Origin: Bacteroidota bacterium | GTDB lineage: Bacteria; Bacteroidota; Bacteroidia; AKYH767-A; OLB10 | Assembly: GCA_016717325.1 (NCBI GenBank) | Contig: JADKFV010000004.1 | Location: 186,001-250,000, forward strand | Direction: 5' to 3' | Length of the DNA: 64,000 nt | In this document: in pieces, positions 48,644 to 57,238 of the stretch | How positions within the stretch are numbered: position 1 is the stretch's first letter | How the letters are laid out: each line of letters opens with the position of its first letter | Notes under the pieces: model-generated | Told to the model about the DNA's origin: nothing | The model's input: the letters and a program-made list of their open reading frames with translations, nothing else | Database searches by the model: none | Made by a program: the position numbers and the translations under genes

Positions 48644-49423
48644 ATGAGAATTAAAAACGTGTTACCTATTGCAGCAATGCTGATGGTTGTATTAATGGGA
48701 GGTTGCAAAAAGGATGAAGCTATTGTAGTGAGTGGAATGGCTTCAACAGAATTGTCCGATGCCCTTAGGGTAGGTCCTGTGAGGGTATATCTTGGGGTTG
48801 CGGGAAATTTTGCCATTCTTTCTAAAACAGGGATTACGGATGTGTATCCGTCTGCAGTTACCGGAAACATAGGTGCAAGCCCTATTACCGGTGCCGCTAT
48901 TCATTTAACGTGCACCGAGGTGACGGGAAAAATTTTTTCTGTCGATGCGGCAGGTCCTCTTCCTTGCAGGTTGACTGCCCCCAGCAAATTGACCACAGCC
49001 GTAAGTGATATGCAAACTGCATATACCGATGCAGCCGGGCGTTCTAATCCTGACTTTCTCAATCTGGGCGCAGGCAATATTGGAGGATTAACACTCAACC
49101 CCGGCCTTTATAAATGGACGACTGCATTAAATATACCTACGAACATCACCATTTCGGGCGGTCCTAAAGATGTTTGGATTTTCCAGGTATCGGGAACACT
49201 CAAGATGAGTTCAGCGGTGAATATCACCCTGACCGGAGGGGCCACTGCAAAAAATATCTTCTGGCAGACTACCGGTGCCGTTACATTGGGCACAGGCAGT
49301 CATTTTGAAGGAAACATACTTAGTAAAACCGGTATTAATATGAAGACAGGCGCATCCATAAATGGACGACTGTTAGCACAAACAGCAGTTACGCTTCAAA
49401 TGAATACGGTTGTAAAACCATAA
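48644..49423 (+). CDS. Ice-binding (DUF3494) lipoprotein
   Basis: After a lipoprotein signal peptide with lipobox LMGGC at residue ~21, the protein matches the DUF3494 ice-binding family over its whole length: NFAILSKTGITDVYPSAVTG, LGAGNIGGLTLNPGLYKW, TNITISGGPKDVWIFQVSG, AKNIFWQTTGAVTLGTGSHFE and the end GRLLAQTAVTLQMNTVV. These fold into a beta-helix with a long helix beside it and bind ice crystals or lattice surfaces. Lipid anchoring would tether it to the envelope. Its GC content and codon use seem higher than its neighbours', and it stands alone with its own terminator, which fits horizontal transfer. Confidence 0.9.
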   Translation: MRIKNVLPIAAMLMVVLMGGCKKDEAIVVSGMASTELSDALRVGPVRVYLGVAGNFAILSKTGITDVYPSAVTGNIGASPITGAAIHLTCTEVTGKIFSVDAAGPLPCRLTAPSKLTTAVSDMQTAYTDAAGRSNPDFLNLGAGNIGGLTLNPGLYKWTTALNIPTNITISGGPKDVWIFQVSGTLKMSSAVNITLTGGATAKNIFWQTTGAVTLGTGSHFEGNILSKTGINMKTGASINGRLLAQTAVTLQMNTVVKP

Positions 49424-49452
49424 ATAAATTACAGATGCATAACCTTAAGAAA

Positions 49453-49483
49453 GGCTGTCTGCAAAATGCAGATGGCCTTTTTT
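49453..49483 (+). terminator. Rho-independent terminator of the ice-binding gene
   Basis: GGCTGTCTGCA and TGCAGATGGCC pair over 9 of 11 bases around an AAA loop, followed by six T residues, 30 bases after the stop codon. Confidence 0.85.
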
Positions 49484-49551
49484 ATTAATCTAAAAACGAT
49501 AGAAGGGTGTGACAATTGTAAATGGAATTTTTCATTTCATACATTTTTGTG

Positions 49552-49872
49552 TTAGGTGTGAAAAAACATTTTCATTTTAAAAGCCATCCTGTGCATTGAG
49601 TCGTTTTGCTTTTCAAATCTCAAAAGAGTAATCATAAGTTGAGTGAGTTTTGAGTCTCTTTTTTCATCATTCAACACTCCTTGCATATCACAATGAGATT
49701 GGCCATTAAGCTTAATTGCAATTTTTACTGAAGCACAGAAAAAGCAAAGTATAAAATGGTCATTGGAAAATTGTTTTCTGAATTCACCGCCCTCCAGTAT
49801 TTTATTTTTCAAATAGTTCCACAGAAAGGCTTCGGCACTTCTGCCATTGGTTCGCAGATTTGCGAAAGGCCT
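49552..49872 (-). pseudogene. Degraded DUF559 (Vsr-like) endonuclease remnant
   Basis: An open frame without a start codon reads NGRSAEAFLWNYLKNKILEG then GEFRKQFSNDHFILCFFCAS and IAIKLNGQSHCD...LLRFE. It matches the DUF559 family, whose core is AExxLWxxLRxxKLxG...FRRQ...DFYC...LxIExDGxxH. The catalytic Glu/Asp of IExDG are changed to Lys and Asn (IKLNG), and the Asp of the DFYC strand is Cys, so it is an inactive remnant. Confidence 0.75.
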
Positions 49873-50404
49873 TTAAATAATTTTTGTAATAAGTGGAATT
49901 CAAAGATTCAAAATTATAAAATGATACAACCCCGTAAAATATTTTTGTCAATCTTCGTTTTTTTCCTCTGAAACAGAATTAAAATAAAGAGCTTTTAAAA
50001 TAAATGTTTCATAACCTGTTGCACTTATTACTTGAACTTACAGTTTAACAATATGAAAAAAATCAAACAAACCATTTCACTAAATGCACTTTTTTATCGC
50101 GCATATTTTCTCAACTCTTTATACATGAATTCAAAAAAATCAAAAATTAAAAAAATAAAAACGACTTAATTACTGCGATATTTCCTCAATAAAAAAATAA
50201 TAACCATAACCATATACGTTACACATAGTTGAAAAAAATTTGGAAGCGTGTGGTGGATGCCAAGGTTCATGAGTTTAAAGATTATGTTAAACCTGATACA
50301 AGAAAGCTCGTGTTGCCCTAGTCGATATTATTTCAAAAATTGTAATTGTGTTAGCAGAAGTAAAAGTTGTTTGTAAATGCACAAAATCTAAAAGGGTAAA
50401 ACGC

Positions 50405-50578
50405 AACAATTAAAGTATACGATGGTCATGGTCGCGGTGTAAGGGCGCAAAATTTTGTGCCCTGACGCTCAAGTTACACAATGTTGATATTGACGTTAAT
50501 GAGTGGGCAAATGGTCTTTATGTAGTGCATTTACAAACGGAGAAGGAAGTGCTGAGTAAGAAATTTATTAAGGAATAA
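50405..50578 (+). pseudogene. Orphan T9SS sorting-domain fragment interrupted by a palindrome
   Basis: TIKVYDGHGRGVRAQNF (frame beginning near 50407) resembles the IYDATGKE strand of T9SS sorting domains; from 50483 a clear tail reads VDIDVNEWANGLYVVHLQTE then KEVLSKKFIKE and stops at 50578. The two parts are out of frame, and at the junction (50442-50463) lies an AGGGCGCAAAATTTTGTGCC palindrome. No body of a gene is upstream. The stretch 49873-50404 is otherwise empty. Confidence 0.7.
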
Positions 50579-50677
50579 ATTGCAAGCATCAAGATTTCAA
50601 ACCAAAGGTTTTGATTGGGTTAACAAACGAGTGCTAAATTGTCATGGGTAAAGAAAAACAGAATATATATCTACACA

Positions 50678-50887
50678 CTACTCCTCATTCTTAACATCCT
50701 GATTATAATAGTCGTGCATTTCTCTATACAGGCGTTGTCGCCTGCGCAGGAAAAAAAAGATGAGACCTACCCCGGCAAAAATATAAAACCACAAGCCGTC
50801 CTGCCATTCGGCAATCATGCTTTTATACAGGCCCATCATAAGGCCTATTATAAAAACTCCCAACCATGTAATTTCGCGGGTGCGCAT
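50678..50887 (-). CDS. Small membrane protein
   Basis: A 69-residue protein with two probable membrane helices (ITWLGVFIIGLMMGLYKSM; GLWFYIFAGVGLIFFFL) and a charged C-terminal tail (RRRQRLYREMHDYY). It starts four bases after the lptC stop on the same strand, so it is cotranscribed with it. Function unknown. Confidence 0.65.
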   Translation of the reverse strand: MRTREITWLGVFIIGLMMGLYKSMIAEWQDGLWFYIFAGVGLIFFFLRRRQRLYREMHDYYNQDVKNEE

Positions 50888-50891
50888 TTTT

Positions 50892-51479
50892 TTACTTTTG
50901 TACCGATAATATTCCGGTAATATTTTTTACTGTGTACTTACTAAAATTTTCGTTTGCTTCAAGTCCTGTTCCTTCTATTATTTCGTCTTTGCGGGTAATA
51001 CGTACAAACTTATCGCTCCAAAACATTGCCTTATTCGAATCCCACACAAGCCTTTCGGTTTCGAGTTTGTCGCCCTTTTCATTTACCACCACTACATTTT
51101 TTTGGGCTTCCATTATTTTTTCCACATCGTAGTTTATGGCATACTTAGCGGTGAGTGTGCTTGTTACCTGCAGGCTATCGTTATAAAAAGTCATGTTTAC
51201 ACCTTCGGGCATTTCCATAAATGGGCGGGCACGCATCGAAAAGTTTTTCATAACCGGTGCCACTATTCTGGCTTTAGTAAATGATGAATCGTTGTACAAC
51301 ACTACAATGTTTTTGGCAGTTTCTGTTGGAAGGCTATCGAGTTGTGCAGGCAATGTTATTGTTTCGGTTTTTTCTCTACATCCTGTATACACAAAAATGG
51401 TAAAACATAAAGCGAAAAATAATTGCGCACGTAAAAGATTTTTAAACTCAAATAAGCACCAACTCATGCGGGTAAACAT
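50892..51479 (-). CDS. lptC: LPS export periplasmic protein LptC
   Basis: The bitopic or lipid-anchored periplasmic component of the Lpt bridge that passes LPS from LptBFG to LptA. A hydrophobic N-terminus ending in VYTGCREK (lipobox-like) leads into the beta-jellyroll (FSMRARPFMEMPEGVNMTFY, VTSTLTAKYAINYDVEKIME, VVVVNEKGDKLETERLVWD, DEIIEGTGLEANENF), which is the Bacteroidota LptC pattern. ATG choices at 51479 or 51467 are equally possible. lptF lies elsewhere in the window. Confidence 0.87.
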   Translation of the reverse strand: MFTRMSWCLFEFKNLLRAQLFFALCFTIFVYTGCREKTETITLPAQLDSLPTETAKNIVVLYNDSSFTKARIVAPVMKNFSMRARPFMEMPEGVNMTFYNDSLQVTSTLTAKYAINYDVEKIMEAQKNVVVVNEKGDKLETERLVWDSNKAMFWSDKFVRITRKDEIIEGTGLEANENFSKYTVKNITGILSVQK

Positions 51480-51600
51480 AGAAAGAAATTTATTACAAAA
51501 AAAATCATGGGGTATTTTGAGCTATTTTTCAAAACAAGAATCTTGTACGTCCATTAACTATGTTTCGTTTTAAAATAGCCCATCACAAATAACAGAATCT

Positions 51601-52000
51601 GTTGGCTAAAGCCGAACGGCTGTGCGGGCTTGGCGAAAAAATTTCTACGATACCGTTGGCTAAAGCCGAACGGCAATGAGGGCTTCGCGAAAAACTTTCT
51701 ACGATACCGTTGGCTAAAGCCGAACGGCAATGAGCGCTCCGCGAAAATATTTTCTAATCAATCTCAACAATCCCATAATTTGAACTTTTGAACTATCAAA
51801 CCATGAACTATTAAACTCTTGAACATTTAAATACCGACACTTTGGTCGGTATCCCGACCGAAGTGTCGGGACTCTTGAACTTTGAACTGCTAAAAATTCC
51901 GTTGGCTAAAGCCGAACGGCAATGAGGGCTTCGCGAGAAACTTTCTACGATACCGTTGGCTAAAGCCGAACGGCAATGAGCGCTCCGTGAAAATAATTTC
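51601..52000. repeat. Five-copy palindromic array within a larger duplication
   Basis: Units of 54 bases start at 51601, 51655, 51709, 51901 and 51955; each begins with GTTGGCTAAAGCCGAACGGC, a stem-loop. Units 2-3 and 4-5, together with the following CAATCTCAACAATCCCATAA segment, are parts of a duplicated block of about 246 bases. A sixth copy lies at about 10084. Confidence 0.88.
51834..51869. repeat. Long palindrome CCGACACTTTGGTCGG
   Basis: Two 16-base arms with one mismatch flank a TATC loop. A diverged copy occupies 52073-52108. Both lie inside word-repeat sequence. Confidence 0.85.
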
Positions 52001-52109
52001 TAATCAATCTCAACAATCCCATAATTTGAACTTTTAAACTATTAAACTCTTGAACTAATAAACTCTTGAATGCCGACACCTTGGTCAGCATCCCGACCGT
52101 AGTGTCGGG

Positions 52110-52194
52110 ACCATTGAACTATCAAACTCTTGAACTAATAAACTCTTGAACTTTCTCAACTTTCTCAACTTTCTCAACTTTCTCAACTTCCTTC
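52110..52194. repeat. TTGAAC and CTTTCTCAA tandem words
   Basis: AACTCTTGAACTAATAAACTCTTGAAC words give way to five perfect CTTTCTCAA nonamers (52151-52194), ending just before the GNAT gene promoter. Confidence 0.8.
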
Positions 52195-52198
52195 TTTA

Positions 52199-52206
52199 TA
52201 ACTTTG
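52199..52206 (+). promoter_or_regulatory. Promoter -7 box for GNAT gene
   Basis: TAACTTTG matches TAnnTTTG and lies 18 bases before the ATG at 52225; it rules out a start at 52204. Confidence 0.5.
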
Positions 52207-52224
52207 GAAAAAAAATCTACGCTT

Positions 52225-52791
52225 ATGGTAAATATGAACTTCGATCCGTTTCCCAAACTTACAACCGAGCGGCTTTACTTGCGCGCCATTGATATGAAAG
52301 ATGCCGAAGATATGTTTGTGTTGCGCAGTAATGTTGATGCTATGAAACACATTGCCCGCCCCATTGCCAAAACCATTGACGATGTAAAACTGCTAATTGA
52401 AAAAATACAAACCATGGTTGCCAAAAACGAAGGTATTGCATGGGGAATTACTACACGCGAAGAAAATAGAATAATAGGCACAATCAGTTTTCATATCGTG
52501 GATGTAGCCAATCACAGGGCTACAACAGGCTATATGCTACAGCCATCAATGTGGAAAAAAGGCATTATTACCGAGGGGCTTAATGCGGTGTTGCAATATG
52601 GTTTCGAAATGATGAATCTGCATAGTGTAGAAGCACACATCGATCCGGCAAATCTGGCATCGAAAAATGTTTTGCTCCGTTGCGGTTTTGTGCAGGAGGC
52701 CTCTTTCCATGAAAATTATTTTTATGAAGGAAAATATCTCAACACTGATGTTTTTTGCTTATTGAATAAAAAGCACAAGGCCGAAATTTAA
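52225..52791 (+). CDS. GNAT acetyltransferase, RimJ/RimL type
   Basis: An acetyl-CoA-dependent acetyltransferase of the ribosomal-protein/aminoglycoside-like RimJ/RimL branch: LTTERLYLRAIDMKDAEDMF at the start, IIGTISFHIVD, the acetyl-CoA loop in ATTGYMLQPSMWKKGIITEG and the C-terminal VEAHIDPANLASKNVLLRCGFVQE. The usual target is an N-terminal amine of a protein, but this is not assignable here. Starts at 52225 or 52234 are both possible (ATGGTAAATATGAAC). Confidence 0.88.
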   Translation: MVNMNFDPFPKLTTERLYLRAIDMKDAEDMFVLRSNVDAMKHIARPIAKTIDDVKLLIEKIQTMVAKNEGIAWGITTREENRIIGTISFHIVDVANHRATTGYMLQPSMWKKGIITEGLNAVLQYGFEMMNLHSVEAHIDPANLASKNVLLRCGFVQEASFHENYFYEGKYLNTDVFCLLNKKHKAEI

Positions 52792-52842
52792 AAACATTCA
52801 AACCAAATTATCGAGTAAAGAAATCCAAAAGGAATTAGAAAA

Positions 52843-53823
52843 TTACAACCGCTGATACTCGAACTTCGGGTTACCTTTTTTGCCGAGGGTGTTGTAAAAA
52901 TCGAGAAAACGCAACTTCCAGTAAATGCCCGCACTGTCTTTTATTATAAAAATGTAGTTGCTTCTCACTTTATATTTTTGAGTGCTAAAATCGAAATACT
53001 TCCAGTCGTAGCCAATAGCATCGCGGGCATTTGTAAGCGTTTTAGTTTTGGCAAATTCATAAGTAACATTCTCGAAAGCGGTGGTGCTGTCCACACATGC
53101 CATAGTATTCATACTGTTTATTTGCACACCGGTTACAAGGTAAGGAAAGGGCTTTCCATTGTTGGACAAAATAACAAGAAAGCGCGTAAACTGAATATCC
53201 CAATTATTCTTCACCGGTTCGGGAAAAAGTATACTGCCATTGTTATCGAAAGAGAAATAACTGTAGCTATATACGTTCGATTTATTTACTTTCATGGTAA
53301 CAAAACCACTGTCGTTAAGGCGTGCCATTTTTAGTTCATAATAGTTGGCAGTGTTTTGCAAAAACTGTAATTTAAAAAACCGGTTTGGAGTTGTGTATTT
53401 ATATCCACGGTCTACTATGTAAACACCGCTTGTCATGTTTTCTATTTTGCCAATGACACTTGTTTGTACTTGCCAATCGCTGCCATCCCAGTTTAATTTA
53501 AATCCATTGGTGTCTTTTACACTTTCGAAGTTGGTTGTGTTTGTATTGCCTATCAACATGAGTTTACCGCTGTTCATCCAGCAACCAACACCTGTTTGCG
53601 CATCATCAAATGCTAAATCCCATTTTGCAAAATCGCTGCCGAGGGTGTCTTGAGTTTGCAGTTTAAAATAAACCTGATGCTCATAATTATCTTGTTGGTC
53701 TACAGCAAAAAGCTTCGAGTCGCCCGGCATTGGCAACACCACAGCATTGTCTTCTTTGAGGCACGATGAACACAACGATAAAATCATCCATCCAAAAAAT
53801 ATATTTCTTAAACTTATATTCAT
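52843..53823 (-). CDS. HmuY-family heme-binding lipoprotein
   Basis: A lipoprotein signal peptide with lipobox (LSLCSSCLKE) precedes the HmuY domain, seen as WDLAFDDAQTGVGCWMNSGK, NNWDIQFTRFLVIL and the characteristic end YIFIIKDSAGIYWKLRFLDF then GNPKFEYQRL. HmuY proteins capture heme at the surface and pass it to a TonB-dependent receptor. Its start codon overlaps the stop of the receptor gene by one base, so the two are coupled. Heme-ligand histidines of the P. gingivalis protein were not identified. Confidence 0.85.
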   Translation of the reverse strand: MNISLRNIFFGWMILSLCSSCLKEDNAVVLPMPGDSKLFAVDQQDNYEHQVYFKLQTQDTLGSDFAKWDLAFDDAQTGVGCWMNSGKLMLIGNTNTTNFESVKDTNGFKLNWDGSDWQVQTSVIGKIENMTSGVYIVDRGYKYTTPNRFFKLQFLQNTANYYELKMARLNDSGFVTMKVNKSNVYSYSYFSFDNNGSILFPEPVKNNWDIQFTRFLVILSNNGKPFPYLVTGVQINSMNTMACVDSTTAFENVTYEFAKTKTLTNARDAIGYDWKYFDFSTQKYKVRSNYIFIIKDSAGIYWKLRFLDFYNTLGKKGNPKFEYQRL

Positions 53824-56129
53824 TATTTTGATGGGGTGTTGATTTTAGCGCCTACCAAATCTATACGCATTTCGAAAACAAAATTGCGACCCATTGCTAT
53901 TGGTGTTTGGTTATTGGCATTGTGCGGTACAATATCTACCAGCGAATTAGTAACACTGTTAACATCCATTATATTTTTTATTCCGGTAGCAAGTGTAATG
54001 CGCTGCTTCATTATTTTTTTGCTCAGCATTATATCCATAAGCGTAAATGCATCCATCTGTGTAAGGTATGGCGAATTGTTAGCATCTAAAGCAAATGCCT
54101 GCGACCTGCCATTGTACTTTACAAAATACGACACTTTAAAATCGTGAATGGGCAATGCGTAAGTAATGCTTGCACGATATTCAGGCGAACTTATAAAAGT
54201 TGGCAGGTTATACGTTTCGGAAAAAATATTGTAGGCTGCAATATTGAAAAACGATGCTTCCACATTTACATGATTGGTATTATATCCGGCAGTCAATCCC
54301 ATACCCACATTCGAAAATTTGCCCGTGTTCACATATTGATATTTTAATTCGTTTACATCAACCAAACCGAGTGTAATTATATTTTGCACCTTGTTGTAAA
54401 AAGTTTGTGCCTCGAAATGAAACATCGATGTATTATAAAATAAATTGTGGTCGAAAGTAAGTTGATAGTTGACCGATTGCTCAGGTTGCAAATTTTGGTT
54501 GCCTTGTATATTGTGATTCACATCTATAAACGACAGGTCGAGTTCTTTGAGTGACGGTGCGCGAAAGCCTTTGGCTACCGATGCACGCAAAGTAGAATTT
54601 CGCTTGAAAACATATTTTACATTTATGCTTGGCACCACAGGATAACCATATGCTGTATTATACGAAGCGCGTAAAGCGGGCCTTACAGTAAGCAATGTAA
54701 AAGGTTTATATTCTACACTTACAAATGCAGCATAATCGGCTATGCGTTGCAAGTTATTGCGTAAGCGGCCACCACGACCGGTTTCAAATTGAAAATCGAT
54801 GCCCGATTGTACAGAGTATTTTTTCTTTGCCAGATAATTGTGCACCGCCCTGAAAACCGTAGCATCAAACAACGATTGATTTACATTTATATCAACGGGC
54901 AATTCCTGGTTATCGAGTGTTACTAAATTTTTGCGGTAATCTCTTTTTATACGGTTGTAAATATTGTGCGAAAGCTGCACGTTGAAAGTAGATTTGTCTT
55001 TAAATGTATGATTTAAAAACAATGCATTATTTATTCTACGGGTTTGATAAATATTGTCGAATGCATAAGCTTCGTATGGCGTTATGGTAGGTTCCGATTT
55101 ATCTATAACTGTTTCGTCAAGGTAATCGGTTTTGAGTTTTATTTCTGTTTTACCTGCTGTATGCCCTACACCTATTGCTGCAATGTATTGTAATTTCGGA
55201 TTGAAAATTTGACTTCGCGTTTCCGGCAAATCATTATAACCATCAAAAAAATTACGGCCAACATTTACAAACAAACTATTGGTGCGCTTATTTAAATTAA
55301 GGGCCACATCATTATTAAAATTGCCTACCGTTTCGTATTTCGATTTTACCGAAATTTCGAGCGGCAAATCGGATTTGAACTTTGTAATCAAATTGATAAC
55401 ACCGCCCAAAGCATCGGCACCATAAACACTCGAAAGCGGTCCTTCTACAATTTCAACTCTTTCTATTTGTTGCAAATTTATTTGGTTGAGATCGATGTTG
55501 CCATTTTCGCGACCTATAATAGGAACACCATCAATAAGAATTTTTACATTTTGACCCGACAGCCCTTGCAACGCCAAAGTGCTACCCAATATAGGATCCT
55601 GGGCCACACGTATTTTCATTTGCCCCTGCAACAAATCGTTGAGTGTAGTTGCCGATTGTTGCTGTATTTGCCTGGCATCTATCACCTTAATATTGTAAAC
55701 ACTATTTTGTTCGGTGCTGTTACCATGTTGGGCAGTGCTTACTTCGGTTTCTTTAAGTTGCACATGTAGTGGTTGTAAATACACTGTGTGTTCGCCACTT
55801 GTTTTAATTTCCGTATTAAGATATTTGTAACCCAGTTTGAAAGCCTTCAATATGCAAGGCACCTGGGTTTGCAATGTTAAAGCACCATTATAATTGGTAA
55901 TGCCCGATGCTTTTTTTATTTTATTTCCACTGGCATACTCGCAGGTAACATGTGCAAATGGTAAAGGCGTGCTGTCATTAATAGAAACCAAAGTAATGTA
56001 TAAATTAGCAACATGGCTTTGCTGCGAAATACCAACGGTAAAAAAACACAGCATAATTGTTAATGTAAAAAGTAAGTTGCGGAGGGTGCATTTGTGTATC
56101 TTAAAATTATTTTGCAGCATCGTTTTCAT
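53823..56129 (-). CDS. TonB-dependent receptor, probable heme receptor
   Basis: An outer-membrane transporter of 768 residues. A signal peptide is followed by a carboxypeptidase-regulatory-like domain (residues ~40-125), a plug domain (TLNDLLQGQMKIRVAQDPIL, ILIDGVPIIGRENG, VEIVEGPLSSVYGADALGGV) and a 22-strand barrel with FRAPSLKELDLSFID and LQPEQSVNYQLTFDHN, ending in a C-terminal Phe-rich strand (FVFEMRIDLV). Its coupling to an HmuY-type gene identifies heme as the likely substrate. A 14-base palindrome lies 137 bases upstream. Confidence 0.9.
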   Translation of the reverse strand: MKTMLQNNFKIHKCTLRNLLFTLTIMLCFFTVGISQQSHVANLYITLVSINDSTPLPFAHVTCEYASGNKIKKASGITNYNGALTLQTQVPCILKAFKLGYKYLNTEIKTSGEHTVYLQPLHVQLKETEVSTAQHGNSTEQNSVYNIKVIDARQIQQQSATTLNDLLQGQMKIRVAQDPILGSTLALQGLSGQNVKILIDGVPIIGRENGNIDLNQINLQQIERVEIVEGPLSSVYGADALGGVINLITKFKSDLPLEISVKSKYETVGNFNNDVALNLNKRTNSLFVNVGRNFFDGYNDLPETRSQIFNPKLQYIAAIGVGHTAGKTEIKLKTDYLDETVIDKSEPTITPYEAYAFDNIYQTRRINNALFLNHTFKDKSTFNVQLSHNIYNRIKRDYRKNLVTLDNQELPVDINVNQSLFDATVFRAVHNYLAKKKYSVQSGIDFQFETGRGGRLRNNLQRIADYAAFVSVEYKPFTLLTVRPALRASYNTAYGYPVVPSINVKYVFKRNSTLRASVAKGFRAPSLKELDLSFIDVNHNIQGNQNLQPEQSVNYQLTFDHNLFYNTSMFHFEAQTFYNKVQNIITLGLVDVNELKYQYVNTGKFSNVGMGLTAGYNTNHVNVEASFFNIAAYNIFSETYNLPTFISSPEYRASITYALPIHDFKVSYFVKYNGRSQAFALDANNSPYLTQMDAFTLMDIMLSKKIMKQRITLATGIKNIMDVNSVTNSLVDIVPHNANNQTPIAMGRNFVFEMRIDLVGAKINTPSK

Positions 56130-56265
56130 TTTTCCCCTCCCCCATTTTTCAAGTGATTCTTTATAAAAGAATTCCGCGGTGAATGATTCTTGCCTCAGTA
56201 AATTATTTAAAGCGTTTGATTTTTTGGAGGCGGGCTCAAAAGTACTTTTAACGCCTCTATAAAAC

Positions 56266-56279
56266 CTGATATATATCAG
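56266..56279. promoter_or_regulatory. Palindrome CTGATATATATCAG upstream of the heme-uptake genes
   Basis: A perfect 14-base palindrome of the TGAT-N4-ATCA form, 137 bases before the receptor start. Its shape fits a dimeric Crp/Fnr-type or other redox regulator site; no regulator is encoded nearby. The rest of 56130-56509 shows no other feature. Confidence 0.4.
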
Positions 56280-56509
56280 TTTATTGCGAATTTTACAGGA
56301 TTATGACAATTGCAAAGGCTGAACTGATTTTACAAATCGCATGATTGAGGATTGCAAAGTATTTTATGGCTTAATTAATTTTCTAAAAATATAATTGCAA
56401 TGATTACCCAATTATCATTGCCCCTGTTCACAACTAAACTTTCCTATTTTGTGTTTCGTATTATTTTTTAGCTTTATTTTAGAGAATTAATTTTTTAAAA
56501 CATTTTATT

Positions 56510-57181
56510 ATGCTGTATCAAGCAAAAGACACATTACAAAACGATTCGCTTTTGATAGCTTATTTGCAAACTTGGAATACCGATGCAGCACATAAATTAT
56601 TGGTGCCAATATTTTTAAAAAATAATGATTGGACTAATGCACAAAACTCCATTAATAATATCGCTATAAAAACCCAAACTGATATTGACTTTGTGGACTA
56701 CTATATTATGCTTAGTGGCAAACTAAGCAATAAGCAAAACAATACAGCGGCAGCATACAACAATAACGAAGTAACAATGCTTAATAACATAGTGAGCAAC
56801 AAAAATACTTCTTCCATTCTTGCCGAAAATTTATTACAAAAAATTGGGTTAGCAAATTTTAGTCATAGCATAATTCCTATATCGAGTAAAACGCCACGGT
56901 TGACTGGTACAATAGCACAAATTACCACAACCAATGCAGGTATAGTAATCAAGCCCAATCCAAACAATGGTCAATTCACATTTGAAATAAAAGCATTTGA
57001 TAACTCAAATAAATATGAATTTACAGTATGTAATGTTTTAGGGAAAGTGCTGCAAAGAAATGCGGTAACTGAGAAAGAGAGCATTGTGAATACCACAAAA
57101 ATTGGAAATGGCACTTACGTGCTTGTACTTTACCAAAATGGTGTTCCCATTTCAAATGCAAGAATGGTTGTCATTAACTAA
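56510..57181 (+). CDS. T9SS cargo protein, apparently lacking its N-terminus
   Basis: The frame has no signal peptide: it starts MLYQAKDTLQNDSLLIAYLQ, helical in style, as seen inside much larger Bacteroidota proteins. Residues ~150-223 are a type A T9SS sorting domain (GIVIKPNPNNGQFTFEIKAF, ending NGTYVLVLYQNGVPISN). Without a Sec signal it could not reach the type IX machine, so it is probably the 3' fragment of a longer gene. A strong hairpin follows the stop. Confidence 0.65.
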   Translation: MLYQAKDTLQNDSLLIAYLQTWNTDAAHKLLVPIFLKNNDWTNAQNSINNIAIKTQTDIDFVDYYIMLSGKLSNKQNNTAAAYNNNEVTMLNNIVSNKNTSSILAENLLQKIGLANFSHSIIPISSKTPRLTGTIAQITTTNAGIVIKPNPNNGQFTFEIKAFDNSNKYEFTVCNVLGKVLQRNAVTEKESIVNTTKIGNGTYVLVLYQNGVPISNARMVVIN

Positions 57182-57195
57182 TACTTTCAAATCAA

Positions 57196-57222
57196 AAGTC
57201 GCAATAAATTTTATTGCGACTT
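57196..57222 (+). terminator. Palindromic terminator
   Basis: AAGTCGCAATAAATTTTATTGCGACTT is almost perfectly palindromic and lies 15 bases after the stop of the preceding gene; CTTAATTTT follows, so it may work on both strands. Confidence 0.65.
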
Positions 57223-57238
57223 CTTAATTTTGTCTTAG

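Noticed and set aside
50639..50920. 93-codon plus-strand frame overlapping the small membrane protein
   Set aside because: It is antisense to a gene that is coupled to lptC, and only its first part looks hydrophobic because of the opposite strand's codons.
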